Below are positions 46,601-51,536 of a stretch of 64,000 nt of DNA, piece by piece (the first letter of the stretch is position 1; each line of letters starts with the position of its first letter). Position numbers and translations under genes: made by a program. Source of the DNA: Dromiciops gliroides (taxonomy: Eukaryota > Chordata > Mammalia > Microbiotheria > Microbiotheriidae). The stretch spans positions 640,513,806-640,577,805 of the forward strand of contig NC_057863.1 in NCBI RefSeq assembly GCF_019393635.1. The letters are read 5' to 3'. Below the pieces are notes generated by a model. It saw nothing but the letters and a program-made list of their open reading frames with translations, was not told the origin of the DNA and did no database searches.

Positions 46601-47823
46601 CACCAGGTAAGAAAGGAAGCCTCTGGAGCCAAGTCCTTCAGGCCTGCGGCTCTTCAGACCTGTCTCACCCTGGGGACTCGGGCAGAGCAAGGTCTAGGCT
46701 CCTCCAAAGCAAATGGAATAGATGAAGGCTGAGTTTGGGATGATCCTCTGGATTCCTAAGAACCAGGTACTGTTGCATTTCTAGACCACACATTGTCCAG
46801 CTCAAAAGAGAAGGCCTGCTCCCAGATTGGGGCCACCTGACCTGGCCTGGCCTGGACCTGGACCTGGACCTGGACCTGGGCCTGATAGGGGAGGCAACCT
46901 GGGGCAGACTCGGGTATGATGGGGACCTCGTGGGGGGGGAGGGGGGAGAAACTTGTGAAGGGGTGAGAGCTACGAGAAGCGGCATGCTTGGGGCTGAAGC
47001 ACTGACTGACAGCAGGGGCTGCTGGGCCTGGGGCTAGGCCCCCACCCTCTCACAAACACCCCACCCCCACCCCCAGCCAGGCAGTGAAAGCCGATTGGCC
47101 GGCCGGCCTGTGGGGCCTGCCCCTGGGCCAGAGAGGCGAGGGGGGGCCAGCAGAGGGAGGCAGCAGAGATTTGGAGAAGGCTAGGCCCCTGACCTCTGGG
47201 GGAGGAGCTCAGTTCTAAACAGGACCCACCTGAGATGTCGTTCCCGAAGTGGAAAACTGCGATTTAGTGTTGGGAGAGCTAAGAGGAGATGAGGAACATT
47301 TGGAAGGTCTGGTAATTCTGGACGGCCGAGTCGGCTGGATTTGGAGCCAAGAAAGAGCAGAGTACTCCTGGATCGAGCCATCCCCAGCCGGCACCGGGGA
47401 ATTTCTGGAGAACCTCCGGAGCCCAGGGAGGGGGGGGAGGGTATCAAGGGGTAGGCAGGGACGGTCCCCTCTTTCCCCGGCCGAGGCCTTCAGAGAGCGG
47501 GGCGGGACACTCAAGTGCTCAGTCCTGCCTGCTGACCTATCGTGGGGAGGGGACCAGAGCCTGACCACTGAGGCCAGAATCCTCAAATGCTCTTGTGGCT
47601 CTGAATTGCTAGCGAATTTGGGGCCAGAGAGGGGAGGCACGCGGAGGCCTCCCGGAGCCTGGAAATCCCACCAGTCCAGGGCTGGTGGGCTCCCCGTAGG
47701 GGTAGGGGGATCTTCGCTCTTGGCTTTTTTCTGGGACAAAAGGAGAGGAAGAACCCCAGTGGGCTGCAGCACCGAGCCTCCCCCTTGGGGAGGGGCGGGC
47801 CAGCTTCTGCGGAGGGAGGTCAT
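6675..47823 (-). CDS. TTLL10: TTLL10-like tubulin polyglycylase, complete 12-exon model (span)
   Basis: Join on the minus strand of 47823-47230, 46221-45579, 28282-28114, 27659-27541, 25840-25711, 24792-24707, 24475-24304, 22334-22163, 17495-17355, 16152-16036, 9306-9213 and 7390-6675. The sum is 3153 nt, 1050 codons plus a TAG stop. Every intron is GT-AG and every junction keeps frame. TTLL family members ligate amino acids to glutamate side chains of tubulin using ATP; TTLL10 is the chain-elongating glycylase of cilia and flagella in active species. ATP-grasp landmarks seen in order: [11 protein letters not shown] (456), [11 protein letters not shown] (K588), [19 protein letters not shown] (638-656), CDFLID (D773), LLEMNSNP (E786, N788). 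There is no signal peptide or membrane segment. The N-terminal 455 residues are low-complexity, Ser/Pro/Lys-rich. The TTL core assignment is very secure by recognition; exon 1 and the true start are less so. I recall human TTLL10 as about 670 residues, so this model is long. Confidence 0.9.
7391..9212 (-). other. TTLL10 intron 11
   Basis: GT-AG intron. Its first half in sense direction is almost entirely the degenerate tandem repeat described separately; the rest is unique-looking. No SINE is present, unusual for this locus. Confidence 0.85.
7790..9190. repeat. Degenerate tandem repeat with higher-order structure
   Basis: Dozens of irregular copies of a short unit like GGGCTCAGAGCTAAGATAG followed by GCAGAGGG recur on the plus strand, spaced about 25-60 bp. 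A longer block is itself duplicated: 8215-8335 (GCATTCTG, GATGGGATCTGACC, CTGGGGGTTTAGG, CAACTCAAGGCT) matches 8663-8765 with an offset near 430 bp. Best preserved between 8280 and 9180. Confidence 0.7.
9213..9306 (-). CDS. TTLL10: TTLL10 exon 11 (residues 782-812), E-x-N catalytic motif
   Basis: Encodes [20 protein letters not shown] and then [12 protein letters not shown]786 and N788 are the conserved metal/ATP pair of the ATP-grasp fold; both are intact. Acceptor TTTTTTCCAG at 9307, donor GTAAGG at 9212. A diverged tandem repeat array starts about 20 nt beyond the donor in intron 11. Confidence 0.95.
9544..9795 (+). repeat. Long CORE-SINE, near full length
   Basis: GGAGCAGCTAGGTGACACAG head, GTTCAAATCC B-box, GTGACCCTGGGCAAGTCACT core, GAGAAGGAAATGGCAAACCA, and a 3' end of GACTGAAACGACTCAACAA. 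Confidence 0.8.
9796..9915 (+). repeat. TA/TGTA-rich simple repeat
   Basis: Irregular ATATATGTATTATATAC and TGTGTATATGTATGTATG runs directly after the SINE 3' end. Confidence 0.6.
10033..10217. mobile_element. Non-autonomous hAT-type MITE (185 bp)
   Basis: Terminal inverted repeats CA(A/G)(T/G)GCTTCTTAAAC match at 13 of 15 positions. It is flanked by 8-bp duplications ATCTAGTT (10025-10032) and ATCTAGTC (10218-10225). There is no coding capacity. It sits inside an older MIR-like element (GACCTTAAGAGATAGATC on the left, TCTACCTCTCTG on the right). Confidence 0.85.
10356..10512 (+). repeat. WSINE1-like SINE
   Basis: Full length with CAATTGCCTCACTAAAAAC tail. Antisense to TTLL10. Confidence 0.88.
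10709..10940 (-). repeat. Long CORE-SINE (old)
   Basis: TTGTTGTTCAGTCATTTTCC at the left end is the reverse of the CAACAA tail; GATGAGGAAACTGAGG and GCCACCTAGC follow. Some internal deletion. Confidence 0.75.
12253..12404 (-). repeat. WSINE1-like SINE
   Basis: Minus orientation, sense with TTLL10. Target duplication GCAGAAACC at 12244-12252 and 12405-12413. Confidence 0.88.
12481..12620. repeat. (GAAT)n microsatellite switching to (GAAC)n
   Basis: About 25 near-perfect GAAT units end at 12580 and are followed by GAAC units with a few AAAC and AAAT variants to 12616. Open frames across it are repeat shadows. Confidence 0.95.
13830..14030 (-). repeat. MIR/CORE-type SINE fragment
   Basis: GTTAGCATTTATATGGTGCC, TTTTACAGATCAGGAAACTG and CAAGGTCACACTGG are visible. 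Similar fragments lie at 11250-11340, 11600-11790 and 13020-13110. Confidence 0.6.
14778..14900 (+). repeat. TG-rich simple repeat
   Basis: Irregular (TG)n mixed with TATATGCA and TCTATGTG units, just after a MIR-like fragment. Confidence 0.8.
15105..15295 (+). repeat. MIR-type SINE
   Basis: GTGGAAAGAGTATCGCATTT, CAAGTTCAAATCCTGACTCC and GTCTCAGTTTCTTCCTTTGT are seen in order. Confidence 0.6.
15440..15935. repeat. Polypyrimidine (CCTT)n tract beside exon 10
   Basis: Nearly uninterrupted C/T for about 490 bp, built from CCTT, CCCTT and TTTC units. On the TTLL10 sense strand it is a GGAAGG polypurine tract starting about 100 nt after the exon 10 donor. Long open frames (poly Ser/Phe/Leu/Pro or Gly/Arg/Lys/Glu) here are artefacts. 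Confidence 0.95.
16036..16152 (-). CDS. TTLL10: TTLL10 exon 10 (residues 743-781), metal-binding Asp
   Basis: Encodes [15 protein letters not shown] and then [17 protein letters not shown]773 in GCDFLID sits where TTLLs carry the Mg-coordinating Asp. It is 117 nt, phase 0 to 0. Acceptor CACACCCAG at 16153, donor AAG|GTGCGT at 16035. The intron downstream of the donor runs into a 490-bp polypurine tract in the sense direction. Confidence 0.96.
16850..16927 (-). repeat. WSINE1-like SINE with internal deletion
   Basis: Tail and CORE (GGTCACACAGCTAGTAAGTG) join directly to the head (CCACCTAACTGCCCCC); the middle is missing. Flanked by AAATGCTCCAT on both sides, so the outer ends are intact. Confidence 0.8.
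17050..17199 (-). repeat. WSINE1-like SINE
   Basis: Full length, minus. Target duplication ATCAATATCCTTTT at 17036-17049 and 17200-17213. Confidence 0.9.
17355..17495 (-). CDS. TTLL10: TTLL10 exon 9 (residues 696-742)
   Basis: Starts [20 protein letters not shown] and continues through an Arg/Lys-rich helix to DWVLTTFT. It is 141 nt with phase 0 at both ends. Acceptor TCTCCTAG at 17496, donor GTAAGG at 17354. This is the expected link between the HLTNQ strand and the KRMQQ helix of TTLL10. Confidence 0.94.
17706..18030. mobile_element. Non-autonomous Tigger/pogo-type MITE (325 bp)
   Basis: Termini CAGGTAGCCCTTCCACAT and, reversed, CAGTTATCCCTTCCATAT agree at 15 of 18 positions. Both ends abut TA (17704-17705 and 18031-18032), the expected TA target duplication of Tc1/mariner-type elements. 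The interior is AT-rich and non-coding. Confidence 0.75.
18215..18345 (-). repeat. MIR/CORE-type SINE
   Basis: GGTTAAGTGACTTGCCCAGG, then GTGGGACTTGAACCCACGTC. Diverged. Confidence 0.65.
18620..18777 (-). repeat. WSINE1-like SINE with TTTA tail
   Basis: Minus copy, tail expanded to TTATTTATTTATTTG, head GCCACCTGGTTGCCC. Confidence 0.85.
19444..19622 (+). repeat. WSINE1-like SINE inside the L1
   Basis: Full length with a long AACAAA tail. Flanked by AAAACAGTGT(A/G)TA. Interrupts the L1 ORF2 relic. Confidence 0.9.
20279..20437 (+). repeat. WSINE1-like SINE, first of a tandem pair
   Basis: Starts directly after AATGAATGTTGA and ends in AACAAA before a second AAATGAATGTTGA. Confidence 0.9.
20453..20592 (+). 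repeat. WSINE1-like SINE, second of a tandem pair
   Basis: Starts after the second ATGAATGTTGA and ends before a third, GAAATGTTGA. The two SINEs share one target. Confidence 0.9.
21128..21315 (+). repeat. Interspersed repeat, unnamed
   Basis: GTTTGTCCTTCATTATCAAA, then GGACCATGACATTAGG and ATCAGGATGACTGGAGATGG. I recognise this as recurrent in marsupial DNA but cannot name it. Confidence 0.4.
21316..21444 (-). repeat. WSINE1-like SINE
   Basis: Minus copy, slightly shortened in the CORE; head CCACCTAGCTGCCCC at the right. Confidence 0.8.
21450..21690 (+). repeat. (GAGACA)n/(GA)n purine-rich tract
   Basis: About 240 bp of GAGA and GACAGA units. Shadow open frames occur on both strands. Followed at 21700-21925 by a fragment of the long unnamed repeat (GTTTACTGAGTAGGGGGTGA). 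Confidence 0.9.
21936..22079 (+). repeat. WSINE1-like SINE
   Basis: Full length; target duplication GATCACCTTT (left) and ATCACCTTTT after the A tail (right). It lies 84 nt from exon 8. Confidence 0.9.
22163..22334 (-). CDS. TTLL10: TTLL10 exon 8 (residues 638-695), KFDVR motif
   Basis: Encodes [20 protein letters not shown], the hallmark TTLL block with Arg654, then [20 protein letters not shown] and LAGHLTNQ. Acceptor CTCCCAAAG at 22335, donor CAG|GTATGG at 22162. Confidence 0.97.
22500..22735 (+). repeat. MIR-type SINE, long
   Basis: AGAGCACTGGGACTGGAATC, TTCAAATCCAGCCTCAGACA, and a 3' end of GTAGGTGCTTAACAACCA. Confidence 0.7.
23112..23475 (+). repeat. Old long CORE-SINE, split by a younger SINE
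   Basis: GGGGCAGATAGGTGGCAGTG head and GCCAAGAAAACCCCAAATGG on the left; GACATGACCGAAACAACTGA on the right. Confidence 0.75.
23289..23438 (+). repeat. WSINE1-like SINE, nested
   Basis: Full length, flanked by GAACAGTCAGACATG and GAAGAGTCAGACATG. Confidence 0.88.
23728..23915 (+). repeat. MIR-type SINE
   Basis: GGGTTCAAATCCTACTTCTA, GGGCAAGTCACTTGAACTCC, GTTTCCTAATCTGTAAAG. Confidence 0.65.
24105..24275 (-). repeat. MIR-type SINE
   Basis: GGAAGGGACCCCAGTGG, CTCATTTCACAGAGTAG, CCAAGGTCACACAGGTGG. It lies 30 nt downstream of exon 7 in sense direction. Confidence 0.6.
24304..24475 (-). CDS. TTLL10: TTLL10 exon 7 (residues 581-637), ATP-binding loop
   Basis: Encodes [17 protein letters not shown] (K588, G595, G597), the ATP-grasp nucleotide-binding loop, then [12 protein letters not shown] leading into the next exon. 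Acceptor GTGCCTGCAG at 24476, donor GTAGGT at 24303. The Arg codon is split AG|G with exon 8. Confidence 0.96.
24707..24792 (-). CDS. TTLL10: TTLL10 exon 6 (residues 552-580)
   Basis: An 86-nt exon encoding [15 protein letters not shown] and then [22 protein letters not shown] matches the conserved P-E-T-Y/F motif of TTLL enzymes. Acceptor TCCCACAG at 24793, consensus donor GTAAGT at 24706. A polypurine (sense strand) tract lies about 90 nt upstream of the acceptor. Confidence 0.95.
24793..25710 (-). other. TTLL10 intron 5
   Basis: A 0.9-kb intron, about half of it a polypyrimidine tract (plus strand), plus a MIR-type SINE at 25430-25560. The neighbouring intron 6 (24476-24706) holds no repeat that I see. 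Confidence 0.85.
24880..25322. repeat. Polypyrimidine (CCTT)n tract beside exon 6
   Basis: About 440 bp of CCTT, CTTT and CCCT units with a few TAAT interruptions. Purine-rich on the TTLL10 sense strand. Long shadow frames on both strands. Confidence 0.95.
25711..25840 (-). CDS. TTLL10: TTLL10 exon 5 (residues 509-551)
   Basis: Encodes [20 protein letters not shown] followed by [13 protein letters not shown]. The [13 protein letters not shown] segment is a strong family signature in TTLL N-lobes. Acceptor GTGACACAG at 25841, donor TCAA|GTAAGG at 25710. The following Lys codon is split AA|G. Confidence 0.95.
25841..27540 (-). other. TTLL10 intron 4
   Basis: A 1.7-kb intron with scattered MIR 3' ends (26100-26340, 26480-26600), a GGAT-rich patch at 25940-26080 and otherwise unique sequence. 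Intron 3 (27660-28113) is unique-looking as well. Confidence 0.8.
27541..27659 (-). CDS. TTLL10: TTLL10 exon 4 (residues 469-508)
   Basis: Found by reading the minus strand between exons 3 and 5; the exon is short and lies inside unrelated longer frames. It encodes [10 protein letters not shown] and then [20 protein letters not shown], a typical N-lobe segment of TTLL glycylases. Acceptor CCTGGCAG at 27660, donor GAAG|GTGCAG at 27540. The Gly codon is split G|GC with exon 5. Confidence 0.95.
28114..28282 (-). CDS. TTLL10: TTLL10 exon 3 (residues 413-469), start of TTL domain
   Basis: Acceptor TTTTTGCAG at 28283, donor GTAAGC at 28113. It encodes a Pro/Glu-rich linker and then [14 protein letters not shown], the characteristic first strand of the TTLL10 catalytic domain. 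The last codon is split CT|G with exon 4. Confidence 0.93.
28530..28690 (-). repeat. MIR-type SINE
   Basis: CCCCTTCATTTTATAGAGAA, CTTGCCCAAGGTCACACAGG, and a second fragment at 28780-28880. Confidence 0.65.
29078..29140 (+). repeat. (CTGT)n(CT)n(TA)n simple repeat
   Basis: CTGTCTGTCTATCTGTCTGT passing into CTCTCTC and then TATATATATA. Confidence 0.9.
29938..30090 (+). repeat. WSINE1-like SINE
   Basis: Full length with pure A tail. Flanked by AAAGACTTGTGCT on both sides. Confidence 0.92.
30519..30877 (-). mobile_element. Solo LTR of an endogenous retrovirus (359 bp)
   Basis: Read on the minus strand it runs TGTAACGATTGG ... CCCTTAACA, a TG...CA element, with a polyadenylation hexamer AATAAA at 30619-30614 in the 3' part. 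Its last 110 bp align with the LTR at 55609-56093 (AATAAAT.CTTAA, then ACTCATTAGAT and GCTAGAATTTTA). Flanks GAAG and GTAG could be an imperfect 4-bp duplication. No internal retroviral genes are present here. Sense with TTLL10. Confidence 0.75.
31088..31241 (-). repeat. WSINE1-like SINE inside a MIR
   Basis: Minus copy with target duplication AGAGCCAGTGTTCTTT on both sides; the host is a MIR-type element (30940-31087, continuing after 31243). Confidence 0.92.
31687..31831 (+). repeat. WSINE1-like SINE
   Basis: Full length, flanked by AATCA(G/C)GAAGAT. Confidence 0.9.
32715..32885 (-). repeat. MIR/CORE-type SINE
   Basis: ATCTTGTTTGATCCTTACAA, CTAGAGTCACACAACTGCTA, ATTATGCCACCC. Confidence 0.65.
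33778..33922 (-). repeat. WSINE1-like SINE
   Basis: Minus copy; TTGCTACTCCTT at 33766-33777 is repeated from 33923. Confidence 0.92.
34138..34297 (-). repeat. WSINE1-like SINE
   Basis: Minus copy with a GTTTTT tail; CCCTCTACTCTGT flanks both sides. Confidence 0.92.
34630..34830 (+). repeat. (CTGTCT)n followed by TA/CA-rich simple repeat
   Basis: CTCTGTCTCTGTCTCTC passing into TATATACACACATACATATA. Confidence 0.9.
35290..35465 (-). repeat. MIR/CORE-type SINE
   Basis: CATTTTACAGGTGGGGAAAC, CTTGCCCAGGGTCACACAAT, CTCTATTCACTGAGGCA. Confidence 0.7.
36262..36455 (-). repeat. MIR/CORE-type SINE
   Basis: TAGCTAGCATTTATATAACA, TTTTACAGATGAGGAAACTG, TTTATCCACTGGGCCA. Related copies at 40640-40865 and 41815-42065. 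Confidence 0.7.
36793..36983 (+). repeat. WSINE1-like SINE with long A/C tail
   Basis: Full length; AGATAAAGCTGAAAGAG flanks both sides (17 bp, right copy 36984-37000). Confidence 0.92.
37578..37738 (-). repeat. WSINE1-like SINE
   Basis: Minus copy with GTTTT tail; TGGAA(T/C)ATTGTTTTT at 37563-37577 and 37740-37754. Inserted in a MIR-like element. Confidence 0.9.
39337..39515 (+). repeat. WSINE1-like SINE with (CAA)n(CA)n tail
   Basis: Head GGGGCGGCTAGGTGG; the tail changes from CAACAACAA to CACACAC. Flanked by GAGGTAAGAG. Confidence 0.9.
40231..40367 (-). repeat. WSINE1-like SINE
   Basis: Minus copy whose tail side is a (TA)n run at 40213-40230. No clean target duplication seen. Confidence 0.85.
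42150..42560 (+). repeat. (GATG)n array with GACA/GATA flanks
   Basis: Near-perfect GGAT units from 42218 to 42366, interrupted once by AGGTGGGTGG, bordered by degenerate ATAG/GACA units and AGCTAGCTAGCTAGC at 42151. The His/Pro/Ser and Ile frames are shadows. Confidence 0.95.
42715..42980 (+). repeat. Long unnamed interspersed repeat, fragment
   Basis: GTATTTATTAAGTACTTAGT, CCCTCAAGGAGTATATATTC and GGAGAAGACAATCTAT match the start of the copy at 1355. Confidence 0.6.
43544..43674 (+). repeat. WSINE1-like SINE, 5' truncated
   Basis: Begins at GGATAAAGCACCAGCCCTGG; the tRNA-like head is missing. The rest and the A tail are intact. Confidence 0.85.
43765..43905 (+). repeat. MIR-type SINE
   Basis: GAGTTCAAATTCTAACTCAC, GTGACCCTAGGCAAGTCATG. 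Further MIR fragments at 44100-44210 (+), 44260-44420 (-) and 44920-45050 (+). Confidence 0.65.
45053..45220 (+). repeat. WSINE1-like SINE, 5' truncated, with duplicated CORE word
   Basis: Starts at GTAGATAAAGCACTGGCC, contains GACCCTGACCCTGGGC (short internal duplication) and a long CAACAA tail. It splits a MIR-type element (44920-45050 and from 45222). Confidence 0.85.
45306..45384 (+). repeat. Very short 5'-truncated WSINE1-like SINE
   Basis: Only about 60 bp of body (from TTAACACTTAACTAGCTGTG) plus an A tail. Perfect 16-bp duplication AAGATGCTATGTGTTT at 45290-45305 and 45385-45400. It lies 195 nt from exon 2. Confidence 0.92.
45579..46221 (-). CDS. TTLL10: TTLL10 coding exon 2 (residues 199-412), N-terminal region
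   Basis: Acceptor CTCTCTCCAG|GCTCTG at 46222, donor ACAG|GTGAAT at 45578. It is 643 nt, entering in phase 0 and leaving one base into a codon that exon 3 completes as Gly. The first part contains hydrophobic/acidic segments ([20 protein letters not shown], then [16 protein letters not shown]), suggesting some constrained structure. The second part is a strongly basic, Pro/Gly-rich linker ([17 protein letters not shown], then KRRGIKV). If exon 1 is not coding, the first in-frame ATG is at 46083. There is no match to a named domain that I can see. Confidence 0.75.
46222..47229 (-). other. Candidate TTLL10 intron 1
   Basis: A 1-kb GC-rich GT-AG interval. It holds MIR fragments (46440-46610), a short hexanucleotide array at 46848-46888 and, on the minus strand, a CCAAT word (GGCCAATCGGC near 47099-47089). 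An internal promoter here is possible but not shown. Confidence 0.6.
46848..46888. repeat. (GGACCT)n hexanucleotide array
   Basis: Three GGCCT-type units pass into four GGACCT units and then GGGCCTG. Confidence 0.9.
47230..47823 (-). CDS. TTLL10: TTLL10 candidate coding exon 1 (residues 1-198)
   Basis: Open frame from an ATG at 47823 to a CAG|GTGGGT donor at 47229. The frame is closed upstream by an in-frame TAG at 47832-47830, so this is the first Met if the transcript reads through here. The phase-0 end matches the phase-0 start of the next exon. The encoded protein starts [16 protein letters not shown] and is rich in Pro/Ser/Arg without a recognisable domain. A pyrimidine-rich tract ending TTGTCCCAG at 47739-47731 looks like a splice acceptor, so the real exon may begin at 47730 ([10 protein letters not shown]) behind a farther 5' exon. 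I do not recognise this sequence by homology; support is the splice site, phase and open length. Confidence 0.55.
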
Positions 47824-47832
47824 AATGGCCTA

Positions 47833-50384
47833 CTGGCCTGTGGAAGCAGGCAGGGCCTCTACTTTTCAGGCTCGTTTTCTTCCAAGTGGCTCACATTTCC
47901 CAGCAAGACTCTGATGGGCTTTTATGCTTAATACATGATGGGTTTCCAAGTCATGGGCCCTCAGAGGTGGAAAGCCCTTAAGAGGGCGTCTTGTTTGGTC
48001 TAACCTCCCAGCCAGTGTAGACGTCCCGTGCATATAGACACCTGGATTGGTCAGGGTCTAGCCCTGTACCCGGACACCTCTAGGGACAGGAAGAGTCACG
48101 GGCTTCCTCCTGACTCCCGAGGCAAATCACTCCATGGATGGATAGCTCTGATGGCAAGTGAGGTCTTCCTTATAGCAAGTGGGACCCTGATCCTCTGTAA
48201 CTTCTATCCATTCATCCCTGCTGGGTCCTTAGGGACCAAGGAGAACAAAAGTGAATCTGAAGCCAGGTCTTCTTGGGCCAAGAAGTACAAGCCATCCTAC
48301 CCATAACAGCTCATCCAATACTTATAGGTCCCCAGCGTGTTTCCCTCCCCCTTCCCCACCCTGGCCTTTTCATTTCTTTACAGTCTCTCAGCCTCTCGTC
48401 ATGCCCTGGGGGCCCTCCTCTGATCAACATCCCTAATAACATGTCATCCCCACACTAGACCCAGCCATTCTGCTGGAGCTCACCCAGAGTAGAGCTCTTG
48501 GGCACACACCTTGCCCCTGCATCGTCCCTATTTCCCAAGTCTGCTCTCACACTCAAATGTGATGTAATGCCCAGGGACTGGCCCTGGAGTCAGGAAGACC
48601 AAGCCCAGCCTTGGACACAAAGGCTGAGTGACCCTGGGGCTAGTCACATACCCTCTCTGTGGCCCCAGGCAGGTCTCTAAAGCTATCGGGTGCATAGAAG
48701 GTGGTGACCTACCCTGGAAGAGAAAGTCCTCACCACCTCCCAGGGGCTCAGCAATGCCACAGTGATAGCGACAGGTTCTGGCCAAAAAAAACCCCAATCT
48801 ATTCCACTATTTGTGTGATTCTGAGTAAGACTCTTCACTCAGTTTCACCTTCTGTAAAATGAGGAAGTTGGCCCAGACAATCACAAAGATGCCTTCTATA
48901 TTCAGAGCTCCTGAGTAGCCGAGAGAACATTCTCTTCCGAACAGCAAACAGTGGTTCAGAATTCTCAACAAGCGTTTCTCGGATCTAAGACACCGGAACT
49001 TGTCAGGATTCTGCCTCCATCTCCCTGTTCTGAAGTCTCATCTAAATGTGCCAACATCACCCTGTTACTGCAGGACACCCCCCAACCCCCGCAAGTTCTT
49101 CCCTTCTAACCTCTTCACGACTTCTCCCTTCTTCTGAATTGGGAATGCCCCTCTTCCCCGGCTAGATAGAACGAGGATCTGATCCAGAGCCCAGGGGGAG
49201 GGGGCATCTCTGACCTTCTCTGGGAGGTTCTAATGCCCAGGTGGGAAGCAATTCAGCACGGTCCTACGCCCCTCCCCACCCTGGCTCCTTCAGCTGGCAG
49301 GGCTTGGTAAAGGCTGATGGGTAGGCAGAGAGATCGGCCCCTCCCTTCTGAGAGCCGAGAGGCACCGGCTGCTGCCCAGTGAGCTGACTTCCCTGAGCCA
49401 GATGTCTTCTCTGGGTCTGAAATCGGGATCCAGAAGCCTCTGGCAGCTACAGCAAGCACAAAGTCCCTACACTCGTCTAGCAGGGTTTAGAGAAAACCCT
49501 CTTGCCCGGTAAACACCAGGTGGTAGCCTAGCAACAGTGCCAGTCGCCATTGACAGCTACAGTAGGGCCCAACACTCACCCAGGGGCCAGATGTGGGTGG
49601 TGATGGTGGGGTGGGGTGGTTAGATGCTTGGAAAAGGGAGGGGGAGTGGTGTCACGGTCAGCATTATACAGGCAGGTGGGAGCATGGGTTGGGGTGTGTG
49701 TGTGAACCCAGAACCCTGGCCCTGAGAGACTTTTAAAAGCACCCAGACTCCGTGGTTGCCGCGTCCCCCTCCCTGTTCGATATTTGAAATCTCTTTTTCT
49801 CGGAATCACCTTTTCCTTTTAATGTTGTATAGGGCACCACGCCCATGCCTGACCAGCAGATGGGAAGTCCTTTTGTCTTCTCGAGCAGACGCCCTCCTGC
49901 CTTGCCTCCTGTAAGCACCAGGGAACTCTGAAGCCCTTTCCCCTCCCCCAGGGCCCAGAGCTCAGAGGGTTGGCCAAATTGTTGCAATGGAAAGCCCAGG
50001 CCAGCGTGGGCTCTAATCAGTTGTTGTTCCCCCTGGGACAGAAGGATGGTGGATGGTCATCATACTTGTCCTGGGAGGAGGGATGGAGATGACGAATGTT
50101 CCTAAAAAAAGATCGGGGAGTTTTGGTGAACAGCAAACTTAATGTGACTCAGCAGTGGATGCATCTGCCAAGAAAAAGGGTAGAATGTCCATCTGGAGTG
50201 CTGCGTTCAGCTCTGGGGACCATTGTTTGAGGATGACAGTGACAAGCTGGAGGGTGTTCCAAAGGAGGGGGGATGGGGTGGGGCCGGAAGACTCTGTGGA
50301 ACTTGGGCATGTTTGCATGTTTAGTAGCCTGGAGGAAAGGCCTGGGGATGGTGGGGACGGTAACTGGGTGGGATGGCTCTTTTC
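47833..50384. other. Upstream flank, mostly unique DNA
   Basis: MIR fragments at 48560-48670 and 48800-48920. Nothing else supported. Confidence 0.4.
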
Positions 50385-50463
<79 letters not shown>

Positions 50464-50500
50464 CTCTTTCTTTCTTTCTTTCTCTCTCTCTTTCTTTCTT

Positions 50501-50541
<41 letters not shown>

Positions 50542-50722
50542 CTCTTTCTTTCTCTCTTTCTTCCTTTCTTTTTTTTCTTTTTCTTTTTGCAGGGCAATGA
50601 GGGTTAAGTGACTTGCCCAGGGTCACACAGCTAGTGTCAAGTGTCTGAGGTCAGATTTGAACTCAGGTCCTCCTGAATCCAGGGCCAGTGCTTTATCCAC
50701 TGTGCTACCTAACTGCCCCCCA
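50385..50722 (-). repeat. WSINE1-like SINE whose tail is a (CTTT)n/(CT)n microsatellite
   Basis: Body about 50590-50722, minus orientation. Left of it is 200 bp of CTTT and CTCT units. The pair is bracketed by perfect 14-bp GGATGGCTCTTTTC at 50371-50384 and 50723-50736. Confidence 0.93.
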
Positions 50723-50979
50723 GGATGGCTCTTTTCATGCAATTGAAGGACTGTCATGTGCTAAAAGCATTAGATGCCTTCTTGACTCTGGAAGGTAGGA
50801 ATGGGCTGAGCTTGGAGCAAAGAGCAGGTACTTGCAGAGAGTCATATTTCAGCTAGATAGAAGGAAAAACCTCCTAACAATAAGAATTGATAGATTCTCC
50901 CAGGAGGTGCCCCTTTACTCCTTCTCTTGCTTTATACCTATCTACACACCCTTCTATTTCCCTATTCTTCCATCCCATC

Positions 50980-51108
50980 TTTTTTTTTCTTTTGAGGCAA
51001 TTGGGGTTAAGTGACTTGCCCAGACACAGCTAGTAAGTGTCTGAGGCCGGATTTGAACTCAGGTCCTCCTTACTCCAGGGCAGGTACTCTATCCACTGTA
51101 CCACCTAC
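50980..51108 (-). repeat. WSINE1-like SINE, shortened CORE
   Basis: GAGGCAATTGGGGTTAAGTG, CCCAGACACAGCTAGTAAG (small deletion), then CTATCCACTGTACCACCTA; the last head bases have been lost. Confidence 0.8.
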
Positions 51109-51320
51109 TCCCTCCCCCTAATTTCAATTTACTATTCATTTATACCCCTCATCCTTCCATCCTCTCATTTCCCATTCCCCATCCCCTTCATCCTCATCTT
51201 CATTATTCTATTGAACCACCTTCCCATCCTCTCACTTTACCGCTCCTCCATATTCCTCCTCCCATCATCCCATCCTCCTAGTCCCCATCCCCCATCCCTT
51301 CATTGCCTCCATCCTCAATA
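51109..51320 (+). repeat. C/T-rich low-complexity tract
   Basis: CATCC, CATTCC and TTCAT words; a similar tract with ATCC/TTCC words covers 54405-54960. Frames across them are shadows. Confidence 0.7.
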
Positions 51321-51536
51321 GGCTTTGAAACAGCAAATCAGACCTCTGTCTCTGAATGTAGCTTTGAAAGGCTCTTGGTTGGCAAGGCTCTTCAGGAGGT
51401 CTTTCCCATTCCCCTCTCTCAGATGGTCTCCTGTCTACTCTTGCCTAGTTATAGACTTACTGTCCCCACCATCAAAATATAAGCTCCTTGATGGCAGGGA
51501 TGAGTCTTTGGTTTTTTTCTTCCAATCCTTGGGCTT

